From Pirellula sp. (GTDB lineage: Bacteria; Planctomycetota; Planctomycetia; Pirellulales; Pirellulaceae), in NCBI GenBank assembly GCA_021300155.1, contig JAJTID010000004.1:1-64000 (forward strand): a stretch of 64,000 nt of DNA, written 5' to 3'. Shown one piece after another: positions 43,778 to 53,810 of this stretch; the first letter of the stretch is position 1, and each line of letters begins with the position of its first letter. Both the position numbers and the translations under genes were made by a program. The notes under the pieces are model-generated. The model did not search any database. It was not told where the DNA came from and saw only the letters and a list, made by a program, of their open reading frames with translations.

Positions 43778-44749
43778 TTAAGGACTAACCTTCTTCGCCC
43801 CCCAGAGCGCCGCTCCCATGGCTCCGGCATCGTCCCCTAGTTTGGCCATCCTCACTTCGAACATGCCACTATAACATGGCAAAACGCTCCTCTTCGTGAC
43901 CCGATTCACTTCCTCCATGTAGATTTCTTCGAGCGCTTCCACCAATCCTCCGCCCAGAATAATGATCTCAGGACATAGCATATGGACCAAGTTGACGACG
44001 GCGTAGCCGACCATTTGCGCAGCCTGTCGTACCACGTTCTCCACTGCTTTATCGCCATCCCGAATCGCAGCAGCCAATACTTTGCTTCGTATTTGCGAGA
44101 TGTCCGTGCCTGTAGCTCGCAACAAATTCGGAGCCTCACCACGATAAGCTAGCTTCGCGCATTCCGCAGCGATTGCCAAGCGACTGGCCTCGCTTTCGAG
44201 AGTCCCTGTCATGTCGACACCGCTGGTGCGGTTGCTTGACGAGATTCGTGTATGGCCAATCTCCATTGCCGACGAATTCTTCCCACGAAGAATCTGACCT
44301 TCGTACACGAATCCACCGCCAATGCCTGTTCCAGGAAAGATACCCGCAACACTGCGCGCTCCCGTTGCTGCTCCAACGCTGTACTCACCGTAAACTCCTG
44401 CATCGACATCATTCAAAATGGAGACAGGGCAGTCGAGCTCATCTTCGAGCATGGAACCGAGTGACACGTTCTTCCAGCCCAAGTTTACCGCTACGTTGAC
44501 AATGCCCTTGTCCATATCTACCGGACCCGGACACCCAACACCAAGCGATTGAAGCGATTCGAGCGGAAGCTCCGACTCGGTAAAGGTCTCGCGGATCAGG
44601 GCTGCGATGCGGGCGACTCCTGCTTGTGCTCCTTCCGTTCCCTTCGTCTTTTTTCTCTTGCGCGCGACGATCTTGCCGGCTTCGTCCATGACGATGCACA
44701 GCATTTTGGTTCCGCCCAAATCAAATCCACAGGTGTAGTTGTTCTGCAT
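43778..44749 (-). CDS. ROK family sugar kinase (glucokinase-like), no zinc motif
   Basis: This 323-residue ROK protein has the ATP motif DLGGTK (10-15), the catalytic NDVDAG (113-118), GTGIGGG and EIGH (163-166). The CxCGxxGCxE zinc site that normally follows the histidine is replaced by a cysteine-free segment RISSSNRTSGVDMTG before the LESEAS helix. It could phosphorylate glucose or an N-acetylated sugar; the missing zinc site makes substrate prediction unsafe. There is no HTH, so it is not a NagC-type repressor. Confidence 0.78.
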   Translation of the reverse strand: MQNNYTCGFDLGGTKMLCIVMDEAGKIVARKRKKTKGTEGAQAGVARIAALIRETFTESELPLESLQSLGVGCPGPVDMDKGIVNVAVNLGWKNVSLGSMLEDELDCPVSILNDVDAGVYGEYSVGAATGARSVAGIFPGTGIGGGFVYEGQILRGKNSSAMEIGHTRISSSNRTSGVDMTGTLESEASRLAIAAECAKLAYRGEAPNLLRATGTDISQIRSKVLAAAIRDGDKAVENVVRQAAQMVGYAVVNLVHMLCPEIIILGGGLVEALEEIYMEEVNRVTKRSVLPCYSGMFEVRMAKLGDDAGAMGAALWGAKKVSP

Positions 44750-44888
44750 AGTTTTCTGGCATTCGCTACGACGGTTGTTTCATTCCAGCGTCGCGATAGC
44801 AAATCCAGCCGCGATGCTATATTCAGTATAGTCTATGCCACAAGAAGAACGAGAGACGAAGAAAGGGCGTTCCAAACTACTCATAAAT

Positions 44889-45632
44889 TCACTTGAGTCT
44901 CGCCACTCGATGCAACGAAGATAAGGTCGACATGGCTTCGCGAATCGAAATCTTAGAGCTTCCTTTTTGTCGCTCGGTGTAGATGATGCCGACCTCGGTC
45001 CATCTCACCCCTTGCTTGATCAGATGCCACAAAATTTCTTCCAAGAAGCCGTAACCTTTTCCTTGAATCGCGTTCCAATCTAGCTTCTTTAGGGAATCAA
45101 CGCGGTACAGTCGATAGGCGGAACTGCAATCTCGCACATTCCACCCAACCACCCAACGCGCGTAGGCGTTAGCAGTACGACTCACTAGTTTTCGTTTCCA
45201 AGAGCAACCAGCTAGCCCGCCTCCCTCAACATAGCGAGAACCGATGACAAGATCATGGTCTCGTGACTCGGCCAAGAGTTTTGGGATCGCCTGCGGGTCA
45301 TGACTCATGTCAGCGTCTAGATTCAATACCCATTCGTATCCGTGACTTATCGCAAACTGCATACCATCTCGAATTGCAGTCCCTAAACCTAGTTTGCCTG
45401 GACGTTGAATCAAATGAGTATTCGGTCTACGCGCTGCCGCTTCTTTTACCCATTGAGCCGTTCCGTCAGGTGAATTGTCATCCACCACGAGAATGTTTAC
45501 GTTCGAAACCGCTGCATCCATGCTGCTGAATAATGCATCAAGGTTCTGCCGTTCATTGTAGGTGCATACCAGCACGAGCAGTCCATCTCGTACGGTCTGT
45601 CCATCCGTGGTGATGTTCGGAATCGAAGTCAT
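44889..45632 (-). CDS. DPM1-like GT2 glycosyltransferase
   Basis: This 247-residue GT-A enzyme resembles polyprenol-phosphate mannosyltransferase. VLVCTYNERQNLD, VVDDNSPDGTA (nucleotide binding) and VLNLDADMSHDP (DAD metal site) are visible, with GSRYVEGGG and the ERQKGSSKIS ending. It lacks a C-terminal membrane domain. It transfers a sugar to a lipid carrier, probably polyprenol phosphate. Its ATG overlaps the gyrA stop (45630-45634, ATGA), so translation is likely coupled. Confidence 0.85.
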   Translation of the reverse strand: MTSIPNITTDGQTVRDGLLVLVCTYNERQNLDALFSSMDAAVSNVNILVVDDNSPDGTAQWVKEAAARRPNTHLIQRPGKLGLGTAIRDGMQFAISHGYEWVLNLDADMSHDPQAIPKLLAESRDHDLVIGSRYVEGGGLAGCSWKRKLVSRTANAYARWVVGWNVRDCSSAYRLYRVDSLKKLDWNAIQGKGYGFLEEILWHLIKQGVRWTEVGIIYTERQKGSSKISIREAMSTLSSLHRVARLK

Positions 45633-48463
45633 CAGACTTCTTCAGAATCCGATTCGTCCGAATCGCTTGGAACATCCGGCTCGGAATCTGAAGTCGCGGA
45701 TGCTTGCGGTGATGCTATCGGAACCTTGGCAGCCTCGATCGCAGACTCGTCGATCTCTTCATAAGGAACACGAACCAAAGCGGTAAGCGAATCACCTTCA
45801 TCCAAGCTCATGATGCGAACACCTTGGGTGTTTCGACCAATCACACTGATGTCCTTGGCTGCGATTCGTTGAATCTTGCCACGCATTGTCATCATCATGA
45901 CTTCGTCGGTCTCGTAGATCGGGACGATCCCGACAACACGACCGTTTCTCTTCGAAGTCTTGATGTCGATAACACCTTTACCGCCACGGCGCTGTGTGCG
46001 GTATCGGTTTGCGGAACTTAGATCCTCTGCTTCTGGCTCTTCGGCGACTTCTTCTTCGGCCACGACCTCTTCGCCTGATTCATCGTCCGACGGTGGTGGC
46101 AATTCACGACCAGCCATTTCGTCACCAGGTCCGAACGTCGTTCGCTTACCGTATCCAAACTCACACGCGGTTAGCAACGTAGCGGTTGGGTCAGCAACGA
46201 CCATGCCGACCAGTTCATCACCCTTGCGTAGCGAGATGCCTTTGACACCTGATGTGTTACGGCCCATCGGACGCGCGTCACTTTCGGCGAATCGAATGGC
46301 CATACCATTCGCCGTGGAGAGGACGATTTGATCGTTGGGCTTCGTGATGACGACATCCACCAACTCGTCATCTTCTCGAAGCTTGATCGCGATAATACCG
46401 CCCTTCTTGGGACGGCTGTACGATTCGAGTTCTGTCTTTTTCACGACACCCTTCTTGGTTGCCATCATCAAGAAGTGGCCGGGCAAATTGAAATCGCGAA
46501 TAGCAATACAGTCGCGGATTTTTTCTTCCGGGGACAAGTTCAATAGATTCACCACCGCTCTCCCGCGGCTTTCACGAGACATTTGCGGAATTTCCCAAAC
46601 CTTTTGCCAATAAACCTTCCCTTGGTTCGTGAAGAACAAGAGATAAGCGTGAGTGCTGGCAACAAACAAATGCTCAACCGGATCTTCCCCCTCCGCTCGC
46701 ATTCCAGCCACTCCCTTCCCGCCTCGCTTTTGAGCGCGGTATGTGGTTGCCGGAATTCGTTTGATGTACCCTTGTGTTGAGATCGTGACAACCATGGTCT
46801 CCTCCGTGATGAGGTCTTCCATGTTGTAATCACCGAGCTCTTCATCATCGATCACGGTTCGGCGATTGTTTCCGTAGCGACGTGCAATCTCTTCCAAGTC
46901 CGATTTGATCATGCCAAAGATTCGAGCCTGATCACCCAAAATGTCGCGGTACTCCATGATCTCATCCAGCAATGCCGAGTGCTCTTGTGCGAGCTTCTCT
47001 TGTTCGAGACCTGCCAACTGACCGAGAGTCATTCGCAAAATGGCATCGGTCTGAACACTGGTCAACGTATAGTTGTCACTGACTCCTCGCTCCAATTGGA
47101 AATCCGAGTATCCGCGTTCTCCAAGAGCTCGTTCCATCATCGATGCAGGGCAGCCAACGCCCATCAGCTTCTCTTTGGCTTCCGCTTGTGTGCGGCTGTT
47201 TCGAATAATCTTGATAATGTGATCAATGTCAGCCAACGCCAGCAGCAATCCCTCGACAACGTGTTTTCGTTTTCGAGCAGACGCAAGCAAAAACTGCGTG
47301 CGACGGCGTATAACGATCACGCGGTGACGCAAGAACTCTTGCATCATTTCTTTGAGTGTCAGTTCGCGTGGTTTGCCATCGACCAGGGCCAGCAAAATGA
47401 TGGAGTGCGTTTCTTGCAACGACGAGAACTGATACAGCTGATTCAGAACGATATGCGGATCATGACCTTGTTTGATCTCGACGACGATCCGAACGGGTTC
47501 TTTCAAATCGCTTTCATCGCGGATGGCAGAAATGCCTTTGATCTTGTCACCACGAACCAAGTCCGCGATCCGCTCCACGACGCGATCTCGAAACTGTTGG
47601 TAAGGAATTTCTCGAATGATCAATCGAGACTTTTTCCCTTCTTCGACATCGACACGAGCTCGAACAATGATGGTCGAACGTCCAGTGTTGTACGCTTTCC
47701 TGATCGAGTATCGGCCGCAGATGATTCCACCGGTGGGGAAGTCGGGACCGGGTACGATTTCGCATAGCTCGCTGACCGAAATGTCAGGGTCCTCGATGAG
47801 CCGAACCAACCCCGCGCAGATTTCTCGCAAGTTATGAGGTGGAATGCTCGTCGCCATGCCGACTGCGATTCCGGTAGCTCCGTTCACGAGCAAGTTCGGG
47901 AACTTGGATGGCAACACCACCGGTTCCGTACGACGCTCGTCATACGTTGGGATAAAGTCGACCGTGTCCAGTTTCAAGTCTTCAAGAAGCATGGCGGCAG
48001 GTGGGGCAAGCCGTGCTTCGGTGTATCGCATTGCAGCGGCAGGCAAACCGGCGATCGAGCCAAAGTTACCTTGCTTGTCAATCAGGATATGGCGCATGTT
48101 CCATTCCTGCGCCATCCGTACGAGTGTCGGATAGATGATCGCTTCCCCGTGCGGGTGATAGTTTCCGGACGTATCGCCCGCGATCTTGGCGCATTTGACT
48201 CGGGCGGCTCCCGGCGTCAAATTCAAATCATTCATCGCCACCAGAATCCGACGTTGACTAGGTTTCAAGCCATCGCGAACGTCCGGCAATGCTCGGCTGA
48301 CGATCACACTCATCGCGTAAGTTAAATAGCTATCGCGCAACTCGTCTTCGATTGCCTCTTCGATCATTCGCTCGCCTGGACCATTCACATCGTCTCCACC
48401 CGCGTTGGGCAAATTGGAGGGATCGTTTTGGTCAAAATCGTCATCAGGTGGAACAGTGGACAC
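45632..48463 (-). CDS. gyrA: DNA gyrase subunit A
   Basis: GyrA breaks and rejoins DNA in the gyrase heterotetramer. The catalytic tyrosine is Y147 (AAMRYTEARL). The quinolone-pocket motif reads HPHGEAIIYP at 103-112, so the positions matching E. coli S83 and D87 are A108 and P112. The C-terminal propeller has QKRGGKG near blade 1 and QRRGGKG near the last blade, separated by an acidic insert (SDDESGEEVVAEEEVAEEP). The N-terminus carries a ~30-residue acidic extension and the C-terminus an acidic, Ser-rich tail. The length of 943 residues is slightly long for the family. A GT2 gene overlaps its 3' end. Confidence 0.95.
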   Translation of the reverse strand: MSTVPPDDDFDQNDPSNLPNAGGDDVNGPGERMIEEAIEDELRDSYLTYAMSVIVSRALPDVRDGLKPSQRRILVAMNDLNLTPGAARVKCAKIAGDTSGNYHPHGEAIIYPTLVRMAQEWNMRHILIDKQGNFGSIAGLPAAAMRYTEARLAPPAAMLLEDLKLDTVDFIPTYDERRTEPVVLPSKFPNLLVNGATGIAVGMATSIPPHNLREICAGLVRLIEDPDISVSELCEIVPGPDFPTGGIICGRYSIRKAYNTGRSTIIVRARVDVEEGKKSRLIIREIPYQQFRDRVVERIADLVRGDKIKGISAIRDESDLKEPVRIVVEIKQGHDPHIVLNQLYQFSSLQETHSIILLALVDGKPRELTLKEMMQEFLRHRVIVIRRRTQFLLASARKRKHVVEGLLLALADIDHIIKIIRNSRTQAEAKEKLMGVGCPASMMERALGERGYSDFQLERGVSDNYTLTSVQTDAILRMTLGQLAGLEQEKLAQEHSALLDEIMEYRDILGDQARIFGMIKSDLEEIARRYGNNRRTVIDDEELGDYNMEDLITEETMVVTISTQGYIKRIPATTYRAQKRGGKGVAGMRAEGEDPVEHLFVASTHAYLLFFTNQGKVYWQKVWEIPQMSRESRGRAVVNLLNLSPEEKIRDCIAIRDFNLPGHFLMMATKKGVVKKTELESYSRPKKGGIIAIKLREDDELVDVVITKPNDQIVLSTANGMAIRFAESDARPMGRNTSGVKGISLRKGDELVGMVVADPTATLLTACEFGYGKRTTFGPGDEMAGRELPPPSDDESGEEVVAEEEVAEEPEAEDLSSANRYRTQRRGGKGVIDIKTSKRNGRVVGIVPIYETDEVMMMTMRGKIQRIAAKDISVIGRNTQGVRIMSLDEGDSLTALVRVPYEEIDESAIEAAKVPIASPQASATSDSEPDVPSDSDESDSEEV

Positions 48464-48751
48464 TTCAGCAAGCCGATCTTCAGGTGGATTTTGAAGTCAT
48501 TTCGAAGCTCAACTCCAAAATGCTCAAAAAAGCAATGTATTTCCAGGTTTTTCGCACTGAAAAATGGAGCCGGATTCTACCCGAAAATCCCCTTTTTCAC
48601 AACCGCCCCGAAGGATCCTTCATGCCTCGCCGAAATCATCCCAAGATCGTCTGCTAGACTAGAATAGGTGTCGGCTTATGCTGACTCGTATATCCCGCCC
48701 TTCACCTGCCGAACTCGATTCCTTCCTGCTTCGAATCGTATCGTAATCCCT

Positions 48752-51700
48752 ATGAAAAAACGAACTCCGCTGTTCAGCATTCTCGCTTGGGCAATCGCCT
48801 GTTTCGTCACCACGTTTTGGTGGCATCCCTGCGGCTCGGCCTCCGAAACCGACGAGCAGCGAGCTATGCGCGAGCATTTCGAGAAAAAGGTCCGTCCGAT
48901 TCTCGTGCAACACTGCTACGAATGCCATAGCGGTTCCGCAAAGCGTATCGAGGGAAGCCTACGCATCGACCATCCAACATTCCTCATCAAAGGTGGTGAT
49001 TCGGGACCCGTCCTCGATAAAGAGGCTCTCAACCAGAGTTTGTTGCTCCAGGCAATTCGTTACGATGGACTTGAAATGCCTCCGTCTGGCCGTTTGCCAA
49101 TCGAAGAGGTAGAGACGCTCACCGATTGGGTCCAACAAGGGGCTTACTGGCCAGAAGAGCCAATCCCCGCAGCTCCAAAAGAAGCTGCTCCTTTTTCGAT
49201 CGAACTTCGAAAGCAATCGCATTGGGCCTGGAAGCAAATCGCTGCACCCGAGACCCCTGTTACTCAGTTGACAGATCTCCGAAACAACGCGATCGATGCA
49301 TTTGTTCTGAGCAAACAGCGCGAGCACCAGCTCCCTATGTCCGAGCAAGCGGATCGAGCGACAATGATTCGAAGGCTTCACTGGGATCTTCTAGGTGTTC
49401 CACCGAGTAACGACACGCTTCAACACTGGACCCAATGCAACTCAGTCGATTGGTATGAGAACTACCTCGATTCTCTACTAGCCGATCCTCAGTTGGGTGT
49501 CCGGTTTGCACGTCATTGGCTCGATCTCGTTCGGTATGCTCAATCTCGCGGGCACGAGTTCGATGAAGATACACCCGGAGCCGAACATTACCGCGACTAC
49601 GTGGTGCGAGCCTTCAATGCCGACGTACCCTTTGATCATTTTCTCACAGAACATGTGGCTGGAGATTTGTTGCCTCAGCCAAGACGACATCCGACAAAAG
49701 AATGGAATGAATCCGTCTTGGGAACTGGTTTCTGGCACTTAGGGGAATGGGTCCATTCGCCAGTCGATACCAGGAAAGATGAGACCGATCGATTCGACAA
49801 TATGGTCGACGTTTTTTCTAAAACCTTTCTTGGACTCACGGTCGCATGCGCTCGCTGCCACGATCACAAGTTTGACGCGATCAGCACAGAAGACTACTAC
49901 GCACTTTATGGCTATCTTCGGAGCAGCCACTACCGATTAGTTCGATTCGAAACGGATGCACAAGACAAACGCCTTCGTCAAAAAATAGATGGTATCCGTG
50001 CAAAGTATCGCCCCCTCGTGAAGGAAGCATTTAGCCAACGAACGAAGGAAACGCAAACTTCGAAGAGCGCCGAAGCAGAAAACGAGACATCGAAGGCAGA
50101 TTCTTTTGCGTTGCCTCTCCCGCGAGACAACCCTCGCGTGCTGCTGGATAGCCGAACGATTCGCCCTGAAGATTGGCACGTGGATGGCTATGCATTCGGA
50201 AACGGAGTTGCTCAGCCAAACTGGGATTCTGTTTATCCTGTGAGTAACAAGAGCGAACCCATTGGGTGCTCGCTCCATTGGAACAGCTTTCCAAGTATCG
50301 CAGCCATTCCACGGTGGCTTTCTGAGCAATCCGATGTTCACAAAGTAAATTCCAAGAATCGGCACTCCCAAATCGATACCGCTGGAAAGACGTTCCTCAC
50401 CCCCAGCTTCACGCTCAAATCGGCTTACCTTTCTTTCTTGGTGCGGGGGGATATGCGCGTATTCATCGCTGTCGATTCCCATCGATTGATCGCAGGACCA
50501 TTGCACGGAGAGACCGTCTTTGTACCGAAAACAGACGACCAACTTTCGATGCGCTGGGTCAAAGGGCCTCATCTTGCACGCTACATCGGTAAACGAATTC
50601 ATCTGGAGTTCTCGCCTGTGAATAACCGAGCATTCGATCTTTATCAAGTGATCGAAGGTAATCCCCCAGATGCGTCGGACTGTGATGAGTCAGACCGGTC
50701 TCTTGCTATTGATGGTCTGAAGACCGAACGCGAATTGCGAGAGATTCTCACCAACGAGCCAACCGGGGCGTCCACTCCCGCATCAATCGAGTTTCGTCGA
50801 CTCGTCGACGAATGGGTGAACATGGAACGTGAGGCTGAAAACAACTTTCCCCGTGTATCTCGTTTGGCAATGGCGATGCAAGATGGCTCGGGGCAGAATG
50901 ATTTTCTGCTGATTCGAGGCAATGCAGACCGACCCGCTGCTGAGGTTCCGCGTCGCTTTCTCGAAGCATTGGGGGGCAAGCAAAGCCCAGTCGCCCCAAA
51001 GAATGGTTCTGGTCGACTGGAACTGGCGAAAGATCTCCTGCGCGATGATAACCCATTGGTTGCTCGCGTCTTTGTCAATCGCTGGTGGCACCATCTTCTC
51101 GGTCGTGGAATCGTCCCGACCACGGATGACTTCGGTGTGCAAGGTCTTCCTCCAAGCCATCCAGAACTTCTAGACTATCTGTCCATTCAATTACGTGAAT
51201 CGGGCTGGTCCTTTAAGCAAATCATTCGCGAGATTTGTTCGTCTCATACTTATCGACAACAAACCTCCGTCGATGGATATTCGAAGCAAGATCCAACCAA
51301 TCAATGGCTCGCATTTGCGAATATCAAGAAGCTGGAAGGCGAAGTAGTACGTGACGGAATGCTCGCAGTGTCAGGTCAGCTGGATTGGCAATTGGAAGGA
51401 AAAACTGAGCCTGTTTTTCTGAATGACTTTCTTACAGGCCGAGGACGTCCCGGCAAAAGCGGCGTGCTGCATGGCAACAGTCGTCGATCTCTTTACTTAG
51501 AGGTTCGACGAAATTTCTTAAACCCCATGCTAACTGCATTCGATATGCCCACTCCGTTCAGTTCTATGGGGCGAAGAAACATCTCGAATGTCCCCGCACA
51601 AGCGTTAACGATGCTGAACGATCCATTAGTCCATTGGATTGCAGAACGATGGTCGAAAAATATTCTTCGATCGGAAGGTGATATTCGATCGAAGGCTTCG

Positions 51701-51862
51701 AGCATGATGCGAGCAACGCGAGGACGCGAGCCTGAGCCAAACGAGTTGGACTACGCGGTGCGATTCATTCAATCCGAAATCAATCTCACAAGCGAAACCG
51801 AGGCTTGGAAATCGTTTGCACACGCTTTGCTTAACTCGAAAGAGATGCTGTTCCGTTTTTGA
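48752..51862 (+). CDS. PSD1 and planctomycete cytochrome c domain protein (DUF1549/DUF1553)
   Basis: This exported protein of about 1036 residues has a signal peptide (LLFSILAWAIACFVTTFWW region). A heme-binding CYECH lies at residues 55-59. PSD1-type cytochrome and DUF1549 segments (LRRLHWDLLGVPP, RFARHWLDLVRYAQSRGHEFDED) precede a lamin-like central part, and DUF1553 segments (LVARVFVNRWWHHLLGRGIVPTTDDFG, RREICSSHTYRQQ, NVPAQALTMLNDPLV) lie near the C-terminus. Family members are found in planctomycetes and often accompany DUF1501 proteins. The start at 48752 is chosen because it begins the signal peptide; the ORF opens at 48668. Confidence 0.9.
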   Translation: MKKRTPLFSILAWAIACFVTTFWWHPCGSASETDEQRAMREHFEKKVRPILVQHCYECHSGSAKRIEGSLRIDHPTFLIKGGDSGPVLDKEALNQSLLLQAIRYDGLEMPPSGRLPIEEVETLTDWVQQGAYWPEEPIPAAPKEAAPFSIELRKQSHWAWKQIAAPETPVTQLTDLRNNAIDAFVLSKQREHQLPMSEQADRATMIRRLHWDLLGVPPSNDTLQHWTQCNSVDWYENYLDSLLADPQLGVRFARHWLDLVRYAQSRGHEFDEDTPGAEHYRDYVVRAFNADVPFDHFLTEHVAGDLLPQPRRHPTKEWNESVLGTGFWHLGEWVHSPVDTRKDETDRFDNMVDVFSKTFLGLTVACARCHDHKFDAISTEDYYALYGYLRSSHYRLVRFETDAQDKRLRQKIDGIRAKYRPLVKEAFSQRTKETQTSKSAEAENETSKADSFALPLPRDNPRVLLDSRTIRPEDWHVDGYAFGNGVAQPNWDSVYPVSNKSEPIGCSLHWNSFPSIAAIPRWLSEQSDVHKVNSKNRHSQIDTAGKTFLTPSFTLKSAYLSFLVRGDMRVFIAVDSHRLIAGPLHGETVFVPKTDDQLSMRWVKGPHLARYIGKRIHLEFSPVNNRAFDLYQVIEGNPPDASDCDESDRSLAIDGLKTERELREILTNEPTGASTPASIEFRRLVDEWVNMEREAENNFPRVSRLAMAMQDGSGQNDFLLIRGNADRPAAEVPRRFLEALGGKQSPVAPKNGSGRLELAKDLLRDDNPLVARVFVNRWWHHLLGRGIVPTTDDFGVQGLPPSHPELLDYLSIQLRESGWSFKQIIREICSSHTYRQQTSVDGYSKQDPTNQWLAFANIKKLEGEVVRDGMLAVSGQLDWQLEGKTEPVFLNDFLTGRGRPGKSGVLHGNSRRSLYLEVRRNFLNPMLTAFDMPTPFSSMGRRNISNVPAQALTMLNDPLVHWIAERWSKNILRSEGDIRSKASSMMRATRGREPEPNELDYAVRFIQSEINLTSETEAWKSFAHALLNSKEMLFRF

Positions 51863-51908
51863 TGTCCGTAAAGGACTTAGTCATCTATTGGAATAGCAAC
51901 TCGTCGTT

Positions 51909-52832
51909 TCAGCTCGACGATCGCGACTTTTGATTGCGTTGGTTACGGCGGTGCATAATCCAAGCCATGGACAATGCTCCGATACCAACAATCGGGGAAA
52001 GGGAAACTAGATACCGTGGCCAACTGCGTTGTATCGTGAGCGGGTTGCCGAATGCGTTTGCGAACACATCTTCGTTCGGTTGTTTTCCTCTCACATATTT
52101 TCGATGCAGAAGCAGATCTCCCGCGACGATTCCTGCTGCTTTTTCAAGATCGACTGTTCTAATCGCGATACTCTTGGAACGGGTCCAGTCGGTCTGCAGA
52201 TCCATCTTCGACGTATAGCTACCAGCAACGTTGTCAAATCCTGCGTGCTGGCAGAACAATGTATGGTCGAATTCTTCCATCGAATGGACTTCGCCGTCAT
52301 GAATATGAACGGTAGGAAAGAAGATCTTGTCGGAATGTCTCGTTTTGAACTCAAATGCCATCGGGTGAGGACGCCCTTCGAGTTTGTCTAGCTGAAATAC
52401 CACGAAGCTGTAGTCGCTGTAGATCGGAATTTTTGCCCACGTTTCCGGTGCGATGGAAAACATGGGGTCGAGTCGTGAGAAATCTCCGACGGAAGGGACG
52501 ACAGATGCGACGAAATCACCGACTTCCTGAACTTTGAGCATCGCAGGTTCAGCTACCGAACTGTCCACCCTCCTAGACATCGTTGGAGGTGGAGTGAGGG
52601 GAGGAAAAGCCCGATGCAAATCACCAAAGAATCGATCGTATTGCTTTAAATCGAAAAAATTGACCGAATCCTCTGTTGCGTTCGATGCCGTAGGTATTGG
52701 CAAGATCATGGCCGTTTTGACCTTGCTTTCGTACAGCATCTGATAGACCACGAATTGGGTCTCTTTGCCTGAAAGCCTGCCGAATATCTGCGTGTTGCTA
52801 ACCGATTCGACAGCCCCCGAAAAACAGCACAT
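51909..52832 (-). CDS. Membrane-anchored hypothetical protein (307 aa)
   Basis: It begins MCCFSGAVESVSNTQIFGRL, and the two early cysteines could be part of a metal or lipid site. The mid-part is beta-rich (VFQLDKLEGRPHPMAFEFK, FPTVHIHDGEVH). A single hydrophobic helix near the C-terminus (YLVSLSPIVGIGALSMAWIM) precedes a basic tail (RRNQRNQKS). This looks like a protein with its main domain outside or inside the membrane and a C-terminal anchor. No family is named with confidence. Confidence 0.6.
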   Translation of the reverse strand: MCCFSGAVESVSNTQIFGRLSGKETQFVVYQMLYESKVKTAMILPIPTASNATEDSVNFFDLKQYDRFFGDLHRAFPPLTPPPTMSRRVDSSVAEPAMLKVQEVGDFVASVVPSVGDFSRLDPMFSIAPETWAKIPIYSDYSFVVFQLDKLEGRPHPMAFEFKTRHSDKIFFPTVHIHDGEVHSMEEFDHTLFCQHAGFDNVAGSYTSKMDLQTDWTRSKSIAIRTVDLEKAAGIVAGDLLLHRKYVRGKQPNEDVFANAFGNPLTIQRSWPRYLVSLSPIVGIGALSMAWIMHRRNQRNQKSRSSS

Positions 52833-52916
52833 TATCCAACTCCATGGGAAACAAATTGAAAAACTCGATATGGCCGCCTAGACGTAGATTGCGAGTCTGG
52901 AGTTTCCAAAAAATTC

Positions 52917-53810
52917 TTAATGCTCTTGTCGCCTGGCTAATTCATCTCGCAACCGAGCAGCTAGTTCATACTGTTCATCACGCACTGCATCTGCCAGTCG
53001 TTGCTGCAACGAATCCCCGACGTCGTATTGTTCCGAGATCGATTCACGAAGCTTGATGAGTTGCAACGCCATTTCGTCGTTTTCGAATTCGTCATCGGCT
53101 TCGTGCTCTTCGAAGACAGCACGGATGGCGTTGAGTCCAATATTGATTTCTGCTACGGCCGTCTCAGGAGTCGACTCATCTAGTGCTGCCAGAGCAGCAG
53201 CTTGTGTTCGATGGAACAATACAAAGGGGCGATACTGCTCGTGGCTCATCGTCCACTCGTCTTCCGGTGAGTGATCTCGGCAAACGTCCATTAGAGCCAA
53301 AGTGTGTTCGGCGTCCTCCACAGCTCGGTGGTAGTGTTCCAAACGAAGCCAGGATATGCGTCGGTGGTAAAACTGCACAAACTCGCGGTCCGCTTCAAAG
53401 CATTGCGATTCGTCCATCACAAAATCGGCATCGTGTTTTTCAACATCAAGCATCGCGTCCAAGAAAGTGCAAAAGCCATTGGGTGTTTGCCCGTCGGGAC
53501 GACCGTTGGTTTCCATTTGAAGAACGCCCAAATCGACTCGCATTTGGATCACATCACGTCCGTCGTCTCCCTTGACGAGCCTAACGGCTAGAGAGTGCGG
53601 GTCGAATTCCCAGTCTCGTAATATGGCATCGAGCCCTTTGAACGAACCCATCTCGGCCTGTCTCGCTACTTTGGAAAGACTAAATTTTTCTTGATACTTG
53701 GCACTATTCGCCGACCTTGCTCGCGGCTCGGACATTCCATTCTCGTGTGAAGACTCACCTGGTGGAACATCATCAAATGATCCATTGTCCAATTCTCCGC
53801 TATCTAACAT
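52917..53810 (-). CDS. Hypothetical protein with C-terminal UVR motif
   Basis: A soluble, acidic protein of 297 residues. The end AVRDEQYELAARLRDELARR matches the UvrB/UvrC (UVR) motif, a helical hairpin used for protein-protein contacts in nucleotide excision repair and also found in unrelated proteins such as ClpC and McsA. The N-terminal part (FKGLDAILRDWEFDPHSLAVRLV) is not recognised. It lies between the 307-aa hypothetical protein and the plus-strand arginyltransferase gene. A role in repair is possible but not shown. Confidence 0.7.
   Translation of the reverse strand: MLDSGELDNGSFDDVPPGESSHENGMSEPRARSANSAKYQEKFSLSKVARQAEMGSFKGLDAILRDWEFDPHSLAVRLVKGDDGRDVIQMRVDLGVLQMETNGRPDGQTPNGFCTFLDAMLDVEKHDADFVMDESQCFEADREFVQFYHRRISWLRLEHYHRAVEDAEHTLALMDVCRDHSPEDEWTMSHEQYRPFVLFHRTQAAALAALDESTPETAVAEINIGLNAIRAVFEEHEADDEFENDEMALQLIKLRESISEQYDVGDSLQQRLADAVRDEQYELAARLRDELARRQEH

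Noticed and set aside
46979-47767. Long antisense ORF (262 codons) inside gyrA
   Set aside because: It is in the strand opposite gyrA, has no domain similarity and no ribosome site, and results from codon bias in the true gene.
49937-50647. Antisense ORF of 236 codons in the PSD1 gene
   Set aside because: The DNA encodes a well-conserved protein on the plus strand; the reverse frame has no family features.
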